From an uncultured Anaerolineae bacterium (GTDB taxonomy: Bacteria; Chloroflexota; Anaerolineae; Anaerolineales; Villigracilaceae): a stretch of DNA of 44,465 nucleotides. This document shows, piece after piece, positions 22,532 through 30,290 of the stretch (positions are counted from its first letter, which is position 1; every line of letters starts with the position of its first letter). The notes beneath the pieces were generated by a model. It was not told the DNA's origin, made no database searches, and saw nothing but the letters and a program-made list of their open reading frames with translations. The DNA lies in the NCBI GenBank assembly GCA_903838415.1, contig CAILYI010000028.1, positions 1 to 44,465 of the forward strand, given 5' to 3'. A program made the position numbers and the translations under genes.

Positions 22532-24022
22532 TTATTTTTTGCTTTTTACTTTCTTCCTGCCCGCCAGCATTCGTTTTTCGATCCAACCGGCAAACGGTTC
22601 CGGCGGCAGATAATCCACCAGCGGCCACTCCGCCAAACCGCGCGCGCGCAAAACCGCGTTGGCGGCTTTGATCCCGGTGCCGCAGGCCCGCTCCAAAAAA
22701 AACGACGGCAGCGGGTCGCGCACCCAATCCCCAGCGCAAAATAGGCCCGGCCAGCGTGTTTCGATGCCCAAATGTCGCTCCCTGGGGCCCAGGCTGGGCA
22801 GTGTATGCACCGTCGCGTTGCGCTGCAAATGCTGAAAAACCAGGTGCCCGCGCATTTCAGGGTAGCCGCGATAAAAATCGGTAATCACCTGGGTCAGCAG
22901 CAGCGCGTCCGGTTGGGCCAGCGTCTCATCTGGGCCGTAAATATGCACTTCCAGCGCGCTCCCACCGGTGGCCTTGTGCCATTTGCGGTAAGGCGCAGAC
23001 AGGCGCTCCAGCCAGAAAAAATTGTGCATCACGAAATCACCGGTAAACATGCCGCTTTCTGGCCCGGCTTTCGGGGATGTATCGAACCACAGGCGCACAA
23101 TCGCATTCGCCAGGCTTTTTGGAAAATACAAATCATTTGCGCCAAAACTTTTTTGCAGGATGGCAGACGCCGCGGCGGAATCCACCGCCAAAATGATATT
23201 TTCCGCGGCGAAAGACTCTGTTCCGGTGTGGACAGTCCACGCTCCCGACTCACCCGTCAGCTTTTCGACCCGTTGATCGAGTCGGATAGCCCCTCCCAGC
23301 GTTTTGACTCGTTCTGCCAGCGGTTCCGTCAGGGAAGTTCCGCCATCCTCCGGCAGATAAGAAAACGCCCAGGCGTCGCGCCGTAAAACGGAATAAAAGC
23401 GTAGGAAAGCCAAAAAGCCCGCCAGCGGAATTTCATCGGCGTGAGTCGACAGTCCGTTGCGCGCCAGCCCGGTGAAAAACGCCCGCAAAGCTGGCGACCA
23501 CTTGCCGATATACGCGCCCAGCATCTGACCATCCAGCGGCTGATCTTCCCCAAACGGATCGACGCCCAGCGACATGATCAGCACCGACCAGGTGTCGAAC
23601 AATTTCAGCCAGTCGCGCACATCGATGGTCAGTAAAAAACTGGGACGCAAAAACAGCTGCAAATAATGCAGTGGCGCCGGGAAAATGCTGTGACGGATGG
23701 CGCTGCCCACCTTCGCTGAGCGCACTCCGCCTGCGTCGCGGTAAATCCACAATTCTTCCTGCGCCGGGATGAAGACCGGGCGCAAATTATGGCGCGCCAG
23801 CATGCTCTGCAGGTTGCGATATTGCGACCAGATGCCATGCACACCATGTTCCAGTCGGAATTTCCAGCCGTTGACTTCCACTTGCTCGCCGCCTGCCAGC
23901 CTTCCGCCCACAAAACGCGGATCTGCTTCCAGCACGAGCGGCTTTAATCCGCGCTCGGCCAGGTGCAAAGCGGCAGTCAGACCGGCAACGCCGGAACCGA
24001 TGATGATCGTGTCAGTGGGCAT
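22532..24022 (-). CDS. FAD-dependent oxidoreductase, carotenoid desaturase/CrtU-like
   Basis: This 496-residue flavoprotein starts with the dinucleotide-binding motif IIIGSGVAGLTAALHLAERG (G9-x-G11-x-x-G14) and LVLEAD, as in phytoene desaturases and amine oxidases. The EHGVHGIWSQYRNLQSML segment resembles the corresponding part of CrtU/isorenieratene synthase-type carotenoid enzymes, and the C-terminal GLFCAGDWV ...CGTGIKAAN is the second FAD contact. It probably desaturates or isomerises an isoprenoid. The C-terminal RKKVKSKK is encoded by a purine-rich heptamer-like run. It lies 13 bases after the radical SAM gene. Confidence 0.8.
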   Translation of the reverse strand: MPTDTIIIGSGVAGLTAALHLAERGLKPLVLEADPRFVGGRLAGGEQVEVNGWKFRLEHGVHGIWSQYRNLQSMLARHNLRPVFIPAQEELWIYRDAGGVRSAKVGSAIRHSIFPAPLHYLQLFLRPSFLLTIDVRDWLKLFDTWSVLIMSLGVDPFGEDQPLDGQMLGAYIGKWSPALRAFFTGLARNGLSTHADEIPLAGFLAFLRFYSVLRRDAWAFSYLPEDGGTSLTEPLAERVKTLGGAIRLDQRVEKLTGESGAWTVHTGTESFAAENIILAVDSAAASAILQKSFGANDLYFPKSLANAIVRLWFDTSPKAGPESGMFTGDFVMHNFFWLERLSAPYRKWHKATGGSALEVHIYGPDETLAQPDALLLTQVITDFYRGYPEMRGHLVFQHLQRNATVHTLPSLGPRERHLGIETRWPGLFCAGDWVRDPLPSFFLERACGTGIKAANAVLRARGLAEWPLVDYLPPEPFAGWIEKRMLAGRKKVKSKK

Positions 24023-24035
24023 AGGGTTTGTGGGT

Positions 24036-25082
24036 TTATCCCGGTGAATAGGTGCTCAGGTCAATGCCAGTGCGCAGTTTTTCGCTGAGCCAGAGCCGGG
24101 GATTGGCCTGCATCAGCGATGGTTCGGCGTAGCACTGCTGAAAGCAGCTGTGACAGGTGCGCGGCGGCTGGCCGTAGGTTTCATACACCGCGCTCCAGGC
24201 TTCATCCCAATTGCTGACATTTAAGAGATTTACGGCGCGTCCGCCCTGGCCATTTTCGGCTTTTTCAAGCGGGCGACAGGGATAGGATAATTCGCCATTC
24301 GGGTAAATGCGCGGTACCAGGGTTGGGGCGCAGTCGTAAGGCTCGAAAGCGGCCAAAGTCCGTAGATAGGCGTTGCTGCCCAGGATGGGCGCGCCATGCC
24401 GTTTGAGTCGTATCAGTTTTTCGATCAAGGCGCGGTACGCGGCGGAAACCGTCAGTTCGTAGCGCGGCCAATTGTTGTAGGATTGGGGCGAGACAGACAG
24501 CCACAGCTTGTTCTGTCGGCAGAATTCGAGCAGCGCCTCCACGCCCGGGATGGTTTCAGGAGTCAGCACGGCGTTGACGATCATGCGGTAGCCATATTTG
24601 GCTTGCAGCGTGGCAAACTGGTGGATGTTCGCCAGGATGGTTTCAGCCGAGGCTGGCGGCACGCCGATGGTCTGCGACCAAAGCTGCGGGTCGACAGAAT
24701 CCAGGCTGACGATTAACCGGTCAACCGCTGGTAGTGCGGCTTCATGCTGCGGGAGTAGGAATCCGTTCGAGATGACCGTCAATTCCCGAAATTTGAGCTC
24801 TTTTTTGGCGCGCAGGATGATTTCGTCAATTTCTGGATGCGTGAACGGTTCGCCGCCGGTCAGCATGAGCGCAGCCATGCCCGAGCGGATGACGCGCAAA
24901 ATTTTCAGAACCTGTTCGAGCGGCAGCGGGCCTTGATTTTGCGGGTTGCGGCGCGCGCCAAAATCTTCGCAGTAGGCGCAGTTCAGGTTGCACTGCGCGG
25001 TGACGTAGTAAATCGCCACGCGCGGGTGCAGGTGTCGGTCGTTTTTGGCGAGCTTGAGCTGGTTGCGCGTGGAATTAAGCAT
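24036..25082 (-). CDS. Radical SAM protein with C-terminal cysteine cluster
   Basis: This 348-residue radical SAM enzyme has the CxxxCxxC motif CNLNCAYC (C31, C35, C38) and the GGEPF motif that contacts SAM, followed by the usual half-barrel. Extra cysteines in the last third (YDCAP, SYPCRP, CHSCFQQC) suggest a second iron-sulfur site of SPASM/twitch type. It shares an operon with a CrtU-like oxidoreductase and an M20 peptidase, but the reaction is unknown. I start at ATG 25082, 26 bases after a TATAAT (25108-25113). A longer frame reaching 25607 overlaps priA and is rejected. Confidence 0.85.
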   Translation of the reverse strand: MLNSTRNQLKLAKNDRHLHPRVAIYYVTAQCNLNCAYCEDFGARRNPQNQGPLPLEQVLKILRVIRSGMAALMLTGGEPFTHPEIDEIILRAKKELKFRELTVISNGFLLPQHEAALPAVDRLIVSLDSVDPQLWSQTIGVPPASAETILANIHQFATLQAKYGYRMIVNAVLTPETIPGVEALLEFCRQNKLWLSVSPQSYNNWPRYELTVSAAYRALIEKLIRLKRHGAPILGSNAYLRTLAAFEPYDCAPTLVPRIYPNGELSYPCRPLEKAENGQGGRAVNLLNVSNWDEAWSAVYETYGQPPRTCHSCFQQCYAEPSLMQANPRLWLSEKLRTGIDLSTYSPG

Positions 25083-25107
25083 GGGTTTTTGTGCCGGACA
25101 TGGCGCA

Positions 25108-25148
25108 ATTATACTCTGCGCTTTTGTGACGGACTTCGCGTTTATAAT
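25108..25148. promoter_or_regulatory. Divergent -10 boxes, radical SAM operon and priA
   Basis: A perfect TATAAT lies at 25108-25113 on the minus strand and another at 25143-25148 on the plus strand. The plus-strand box is only six bases before the priA ATG (25155), so the predicted start point coincides with the start codon. Neither has a good -35 box. Confidence 0.5.
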
Positions 25149-25154
25149 CATCCC

Positions 25155-27656
25155 ATGACTTTTGTCCGTATCGCCGTCAACGTGCCCGCTGTCAGCGGAG
25201 AATTCGATTATCACCTGCCGCCTGAGCTGGATGGATTGGTTCGCCCAGGGCATTTGGTGCGCGTGCCGTTCGGCGCGCAGATGGTGCAGGGCGTGGTGCT
25301 GGCGCTGATTCCGCAACCGGCGGTGGCGCAGACCAAAAGCGTGCTCGATTTGCTCGATCCTGAACCGGCGCTGACCGCCGCGCAGATTGAACTGGCGCGC
25401 CAGCTGGCCGCGGCTACGCTCAATTCGCTTTCGGCCATGATCGAGCTGATGCTGCCGCCCGGCCTTTCCCAGCAGGCGGATGTGCTTTACAGCCTGTCCG
25501 GGCGCTGGCAGGGTACGGATTTGAAGCAATTCCCGGAAATCCAGAAAAGACTGATCAGCCTGCTTGAAACGCGCGGCGCATTGCGCGGGCGTCAGATTGA
25601 TCGACACTTTGAGCGCGTTGACTGGCGCAAATCGGCGCAGGGGCTCATCCGACAGGCGATTCTACACAGCCAGTCGATCTTGCCGCCATCCAGCGTGCGG
25701 CCCAAGTTCATCCGCACCGCCCAACTGGCGGTCACGCCGGAACAGGCCGAGGCTGCCATGCCCACATTGGGCAAGACAGCTGCCACATTGGAGCGCCGCC
25801 AGAAGGCGCTGCGCTGTCTGATCCGCGAGCCGGATGCGGTCAACGTGACCTGGGTCTATGCCGAAGCGGGCTGCAACCTGGCCGATTTGCAGGAATTGGC
25901 CGAACGCGAGTTAATTATCCTGATGGAAAGCGAGATTTTCCGCGACTCGCTGGTAAAAATCGTCGAAAAGGAAGCCGGGAAATCGGTCAGCGCGGAATTG
26001 AATTTGACGCCAGCGCAGGAATCCGCCCTGGCAGAAATTTTCCACGCCTTCGCCCCCACCAATCCCCAATCTACCAACTCCCAACCTCCCACCCCTCCCT
26101 TCCTCCTACACGGCGTGACCGGTTCCGGCAAAACGGAAATTTATCTGCGCGCCGCCGCTGAATCCATTCGCCGCGGACAAAGCGCGATCATCCTTGTGCC
26201 TGAGATTGCCATTACGCCCCAAACCGTGCGCCGTTTTCTGGCGCGTTTTCCCGGGCAGGTCGGCTTGATCCACTCCAAGCTGTCGGATGGCGAGCGCTAC
26301 GATACCTGGCGGCGTGCCCGCAGCGGACAGTTGAAGGTCATCATTGGCGCGCGCTCGGCGTTGTTCGCGCCGCTGCCCAATTTGGGCTTGATCGTCGTGG
26401 ATGAATGCCACGATAACTCATATTACCAGTCTGATCCGCCGTTTTATCATGCCGTTGCCGCGGCAGAGATGTACGCAAGAGCCTGCGGCGCGGTCTGTAT
26501 TTTGGGCAGCGCCACGCCTTCTGTTGAAACCAGATTCCGGGCAACATCCCAGCCGGTCAGAGCGGATGGATTGAAACTGCTGGAACTGCCCTGGCGGGTG
26601 GCTGGCGCAGAAACGGAAGGCGTTTTCAGCCTGCCGCCCGTTTCGATCGTGGATATGCGCGAGGAACTCAAAGCCGGGAATCGCGGCATTTTCAGCCGCG
26701 CGCTGGCCGAATCCCTGGCTGAAACGCTCGAACGCGGCGAGCAGGCCATTCTGTACCTGAACCGGCGCGGCACGGCGACTTACGTTTTTTGCCGGGACTG
26801 CGGGCACGTCGTCAAGTGCCCGCGCTGCGAAACACCGCTGACTTATCATTTGGATGGCGGAAGCGCGCTGCGCTGTCATCGCTGCGGATACACGGCCCAG
26901 ATGCCGAAAACCTGTCCGGCTTGCAAGTGTGACCAGATCCGCGCCTATGGTTTGGGCAGCGAAAAAGTTGAGTCTGAAGTGCTGGCCCTGCTGCCGAAGG
27001 CGCGTCCGCTGCGCTGGGATTGGGAGACCACCCGCGAAAAAGACGCCCACGAAATGATCCTGACTCATTTCGCCAACCACCAGGCGGATGTGCTGGTGGG
27101 AACGCAAATGCTCGCCAAAGGGCTGGATTTACCGCTGGTAACGCTGGTGGGCATTGTGCTGGCGGATGTCGGGCTGTCGCTGCCCGATCCTTTTGCCGTG
27201 GAACGAGTTTTTCAGCTTCTGACGCAGGTCGCCGGGCGGGCGGGGCGTTCCGCGCGCGGCGGGAAAGTCATCCTGCAGACCTTCATGCCCGAAAATCCGG
27301 TCATCCAGATGGCCGCCAAACACGATTACGCCGCGTTTTTTGATTGGGAAATCGAAAATCGCCGCTCGGTGGGTTATCCCCCGTTTGCGAAGCTGGTGCG
27401 ACTCGAATACCGTCACCGCGACAATATCGAGGCTGAAAAACAGGCGCGCGCGTTGTCGGATAAACTCAAGCAGGCGCTGATCGATCAAAATCGTTCGGAA
27501 ACATCCCTGATCGGCCCGGTTCCCTGTTTTTTTGCCCGGATGGGTGGCATTTACCGCTGGCAGGTCATCTTGCGCGGGCCCGACCCGGCTTCGTTCCTGC
27601 GTGGACAAATTCCCGATGGTTGGAGAGTTGAAGTGGAGCCGGTAAGTTTGCTATAA
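25155..27656 (+). CDS. priA: Primosomal replication helicase PriA
   Basis: This 833-residue PriA reloads the replicative helicase at stalled forks. Visible are the N-terminal DNA-binding domain (YHLPPELDGLVRPGHLVRVPFG), Walker A GVTGSGKT (320-327), motif II DECH (416-419; most PriA proteins have DEEH), the eight-cysteine zinc region (CRDC, CPRC, CHRC, CPAC), and helicase motifs VGTQMLAKGLDLP and QVAGRAGR. Just before Walker A, residues 302-318 form a Pro/Thr/Ser/Asn-rich linker encoded by tandem heptamers. ATG 25155 is chosen over the longer open frame because it gives the family N-terminus; no ribosome site is seen and the mRNA may be leaderless. Confidence 0.95.
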   Translation: MTFVRIAVNVPAVSGEFDYHLPPELDGLVRPGHLVRVPFGAQMVQGVVLALIPQPAVAQTKSVLDLLDPEPALTAAQIELARQLAAATLNSLSAMIELMLPPGLSQQADVLYSLSGRWQGTDLKQFPEIQKRLISLLETRGALRGRQIDRHFERVDWRKSAQGLIRQAILHSQSILPPSSVRPKFIRTAQLAVTPEQAEAAMPTLGKTAATLERRQKALRCLIREPDAVNVTWVYAEAGCNLADLQELAERELIILMESEIFRDSLVKIVEKEAGKSVSAELNLTPAQESALAEIFHAFAPTNPQSTNSQPPTPPFLLHGVTGSGKTEIYLRAAAESIRRGQSAIILVPEIAITPQTVRRFLARFPGQVGLIHSKLSDGERYDTWRRARSGQLKVIIGARSALFAPLPNLGLIVVDECHDNSYYQSDPPFYHAVAAAEMYARACGAVCILGSATPSVETRFRATSQPVRADGLKLLELPWRVAGAETEGVFSLPPVSIVDMREELKAGNRGIFSRALAESLAETLERGEQAILYLNRRGTATYVFCRDCGHVVKCPRCETPLTYHLDGGSALRCHRCGYTAQMPKTCPACKCDQIRAYGLGSEKVESEVLALLPKARPLRWDWETTREKDAHEMILTHFANHQADVLVGTQMLAKGLDLPLVTLVGIVLADVGLSLPDPFAVERVFQLLTQVAGRAGRSARGGKVILQTFMPENPVIQMAAKHDYAAFFDWEIENRRSVGYPPFAKLVRLEYRHRDNIEAEKQARALSDKLKQALIDQNRSETSLIGPVPCFFARMGGIYRWQVILRGPDPASFLRGQIPDGWRVEVEPVSLL
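26059..26107 (+). repeat. Tandem heptamers inside priA
   Basis: Seven 7-base steps (CCAATCC, CCAATCT, ACCAACT, CCCAACC, TCCCACC, CCTCCCT, TCCTCCT) form a C/T/A-only patch on the plus strand, unlike the surrounding codon use. It encodes a low-complexity linker just before the helicase core. Confidence 0.75.
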
Positions 27657-27747
27657 TGAGTTGCTCTACTAAAACAGCTTAAACCCCCACCATTTATCTG
27701 GCGTAAACCGTATCGACAAAGGCAATTTATTCGCAAAGGAGTTTTGG

Positions 27748-28632
27748 ATGCAATCCTTCTCACGTGGTTGGAATTTTCTCATGCAGGCCTGGAAAATGGC
27801 CGGTGCTGATCAAGATTTGCTCAAGCCATCGATTTTTGCCATGGTTGCCGGTTTTGTCGTTTCGTTGATCGGCCTGATCCCGCTTGGACTGGTGGCTTTT
27901 ATTTTCGGAACGCAGGGTCTCATCGCGCAGGTTTTGCTCGGAATTTTTGGCGCGCTGCTCGTTTTTGCCCAATATGCGGTCACTTACATTTTCTCGGCCA
28001 TGACTGTCAAACTGATTTATGACTATCTGACCGATGGCGATGGTCGTATGGACAAGGCCTGGGAAATCGTCCAGCGCGACTGGCTCGACATCCTATCGCT
28101 GGCGGCGGCTTCCACGCTGGTTAATATCGTCAAAAATTGGGTCAGGGGCAACGGCAAGAATCGCAACTTCATCCGCACCTCCATCGCCAATCTGATCGAT
28201 ACGCTCTGGACGGAAGCGACCTTCCTGGTGCTGCCGATCATGGTCATCGAAGATGAGAATCTCAAGGACGGCCTGAAACGCGCTACCTACATCGTCAAGA
28301 ACAACCTGCTGCTGGTTGGCATCAGCACTGTCGGCGTGCGCTGGGTGACCGGTTTAATAGGATTTGTGATCGGCCTGATCGGCGTGGTCCTGGGAGTTGG
28401 GATTGCCTTCCCGCTGATTACCCTCGCCGGGGACGCCATTCTGCTGGTTGTGATCGCCGTTATTTTGGGCGTGATGGTCGCTTCGGTCTTTTTCATGGCT
28501 GCCCAAGTGATTACCTCGTACACGTCCACCGCTTATCACACCTGCCTGTACCTGTGGGCGCGCAACGTGGAACATGCCCAGCAAGGCATTCCTGTCAGTA
28601 TCCCGGCGCCGCTCGCCGCTGTGCTCGGATAG
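27748..28632 (+). CDS. Polytopic membrane protein, DUF6159-like
   Basis: This 294-residue membrane protein begins with SFSRGWNFLMQAW, a short amphipathic start resembling uncharacterised DUF6159 proteins. It then has two membrane helices (about residues 27-50 and 52-80), a soluble loop containing the DGDGRMDKAWEIVQRDW segment, and at least three more helices in the second half (around 185-260). No catalytic motif is visible. A strong AAAGGAG stands six bases before the ATG. The phosphoribosyltransferase gene starts one base after its stop, so the two are co-translated; what links them is unknown. Confidence 0.72.
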   Translation: MQSFSRGWNFLMQAWKMAGADQDLLKPSIFAMVAGFVVSLIGLIPLGLVAFIFGTQGLIAQVLLGIFGALLVFAQYAVTYIFSAMTVKLIYDYLTDGDGRMDKAWEIVQRDWLDILSLAAASTLVNIVKNWVRGNGKNRNFIRTSIANLIDTLWTEATFLVLPIMVIEDENLKDGLKRATYIVKNNLLLVGISTVGVRWVTGLIGFVIGLIGVVLGVGIAFPLITLAGDAILLVVIAVILGVMVASVFFMAAQVITSYTSTAYHTCLYLWARNVEHAQQGIPVSIPAPLAAVLG

Positions 28633-28633
28633 T

Positions 28634-29161
28634 ATGATGCAGCCAAATCCCAAGACTCCCCGCCGCGTTTTTCTAACCTGGGACGATGTCGATCGCCTGA
28701 TCGATAAGCTTGTCCCGCAATTTAACCGCGAATTCAACGCCATGGTCATCATCACCCGTGGCGGACTCATCCCTGGCGGTTTGCTGGCCGAGGCGATGGG
28801 TGTCACCCACATCCTGACCGCTGCCGTGGACTTCCCGGCTGAGATGGAACGCAATAAATTACTGATGGCCTGGCCGGAATTCATCCAGTTCCCTAGCGAA
28901 GACAAACTGCGCGGACGAATGACGCTGATTGTGGATGATGTCTGGGGCTCCGGGCGGACGATTACTGCGGTCAAGAACCGCATTTCAGCGGCGGGCGGCT
29001 TTCCCGAAACCTGTGTGCTGCACTTCAATCCATACCGGACGCTTTTCAGCAATTCCAAGCCCGATTATTATGCCGATGTGACCGACGCGCGCATCATCTA
29101 TCCCTGGGAAATTGACCGGGGCGCAGACCGCGTCATGCTCGGTGAGGGCGATAGGTTATAA
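28634..29161 (+). CDS. Phosphoribosyltransferase domain protein (Gpt/Hpt-like)
   Basis: This 175-residue type I phosphoribosyltransferase has the PRPP-binding loop LIVDDVWGSGRTI at about residues 96-108, with the two acidic residues that hold the ribose hydroxyls, and an earlier IITRGGLIPGG loop that contacts pyrophosphate. The C-terminal PDYYADVTD ... IYPWE resembles xanthine/hypoxanthine-type enzymes. It would salvage a purine base to its nucleotide, though many small relatives have no proven substrate. I start at ATG 28634; the frame extends upstream only inside the membrane protein gene. It ends before the strong terminator at 29161-29195. Confidence 0.8.
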   Translation: MMQPNPKTPRRVFLTWDDVDRLIDKLVPQFNREFNAMVIITRGGLIPGGLLAEAMGVTHILTAAVDFPAEMERNKLLMAWPEFIQFPSEDKLRGRMTLIVDDVWGSGRTITAVKNRISAAGGFPETCVLHFNPYRTLFSNSKPDYYADVTDARIIYPWEIDRGADRVMLGEGDRL

Positions 29162-29195
29162 AGTTAGGGGCGAGCCAGCGGCTCGCCCCTAACTT
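29161..29195. terminator. Strong bidirectional terminator
   Basis: A 16-bp perfect stem (AAGTTAGGGGCGAGCC and complement) with a three-base loop, followed by TTTTC on the plus side. It separates the convergent phosphoribosyltransferase and asd genes. Confidence 0.88.
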
Positions 29196-29196
29196 T

Positions 29197-30252
29197 TCAC
29201 AATAAGCCTTCCTGTACCAGCAATTCCGCATTGTAGATGGATCCGCCTGCCGCGCCGCGGATGGTGTTGTGCGAAAGCACCACGAATTTAAGATGGAACA
29301 ATGGGTCAGGGCGCACCCGCCCGACGACGGTGGTCATCCCTTTACCGGTCATCCGGTCGAGGCGCGGCTGAGGCCTGTCAGCCTCCTCACGCACCACGAT
29401 CACCGGATTCGGCGCGGAGGGCAGGTCGCGGGCCGCCGCCGGGGCCTGATAAAGGTTCAGCGCGCGGATGGCGGCTTCCGGGGAGGTGGGGGAACTTAAT
29501 TCCACACTCGCACAGACGATGTGTCCATCAATCACCGCCACGCGATTGGTGTGCGCCGAAAATTGCACCTCGGCAAAATCCACGCCGTTTGCGCCGAGCT
29601 TGCCGAGCATTTTGCGCGGCTCCCACTCCACCTTTTCTTCTTCACCGCCAATATTGGGGATGACGTTGTCGATGATGTCGAGCGACGGCACGCCGGGATA
29701 GCCCGCCCCGGAAAGCGCCTGCAGCGAGACGACGAAGGCGCGTTTAAGCCCGAAATTGTCGTCCAGCGCCTTGAGCGCCACCGTTAAACCGGTGCTCGTG
29801 CAGTTGGGATTGGTCAGAATCGCTCCGCTCCAGCCGCGATTCTGCCTTTGCTGACGGATCAGCTGGATATGCTCGGCGTTGACTTCGGGCAGCAGCAGCG
29901 GCACATCCGCTTCGCGGCGGTAGGACGAGGCGTTGGAACACACCGCCAGACCGGCTCTGGCAAATTCGGGCTCAAGTCCTTTGGCCTGATCGGCGGGCAG
30001 CGCTGAAAAGACGATTCTTGCGCCACTGACCGCTTCCGGCGTGCAGGGGACGAGCGTCATTTCACGCGCCCAGGCGGGCATCGGGTCTGAAAGCACCCAG
30101 CGACAGGCCTGGGCATAGCTTTTGCCTTCGGAACGATCGGAAGCCGCCAGGGCCACCACCTTGAACCAGGGATGACCGTCGAGCAGGGAGATAAAGCGCT
30201 GTCCGACCGAGCCGGTGGCGCCGAGTACAGCTACAGGGATGGATAGTGGCAT
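29197..30252 (-). CDS. asd: Aspartate-semialdehyde dehydrogenase
   Basis: This 351-residue enzyme reduces aspartyl phosphate to aspartate semialdehyde, the branch-point to lysine, methionine and threonine. The NADP-binding VLGATGSVGQRF starts the chain, the catalytic cysteine is in NPNCTST, and the C-terminal dimer and active-site parts (SAHTNRVAVIDGH, LSHNTIRGAAGGS) are those of the archaeal/fungal-type subgroup rather than the E. coli type. It follows the aspartate kinase gene by 38 bases on the same strand, so both respond to the threonine leader. AAGGAG precedes the ATG. Confidence 0.95.
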   Translation of the reverse strand: MPLSIPVAVLGATGSVGQRFISLLDGHPWFKVVALAASDRSEGKSYAQACRWVLSDPMPAWAREMTLVPCTPEAVSGARIVFSALPADQAKGLEPEFARAGLAVCSNASSYRREADVPLLLPEVNAEHIQLIRQQRQNRGWSGAILTNPNCTSTGLTVALKALDDNFGLKRAFVVSLQALSGAGYPGVPSLDIIDNVIPNIGGEEEKVEWEPRKMLGKLGANGVDFAEVQFSAHTNRVAVIDGHIVCASVELSSPTSPEAAIRALNLYQAPAAARDLPSAPNPVIVVREEADRPQPRLDRMTGKGMTTVVGRVRPDPLFHLKFVVLSHNTIRGAAGGSIYNAELLVQEGLL

Positions 30253-30290
30253 GATAAAAACTCCTTGATTATTACTAAAATTACGCAGGT

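Noticed and set aside
24837..25154. Upstream extension of the priA reading frame
   Set aside because: The extra residues overlap the radical SAM gene on the other strand and match no PriA N-terminus; ATG 25155 gives the normal start.
25083..25607. Upstream extension of the radical SAM frame
   Set aside because: It lies antisense to priA and has low-complexity, non-family sequence; the family-like protein begins at ATG 25082.
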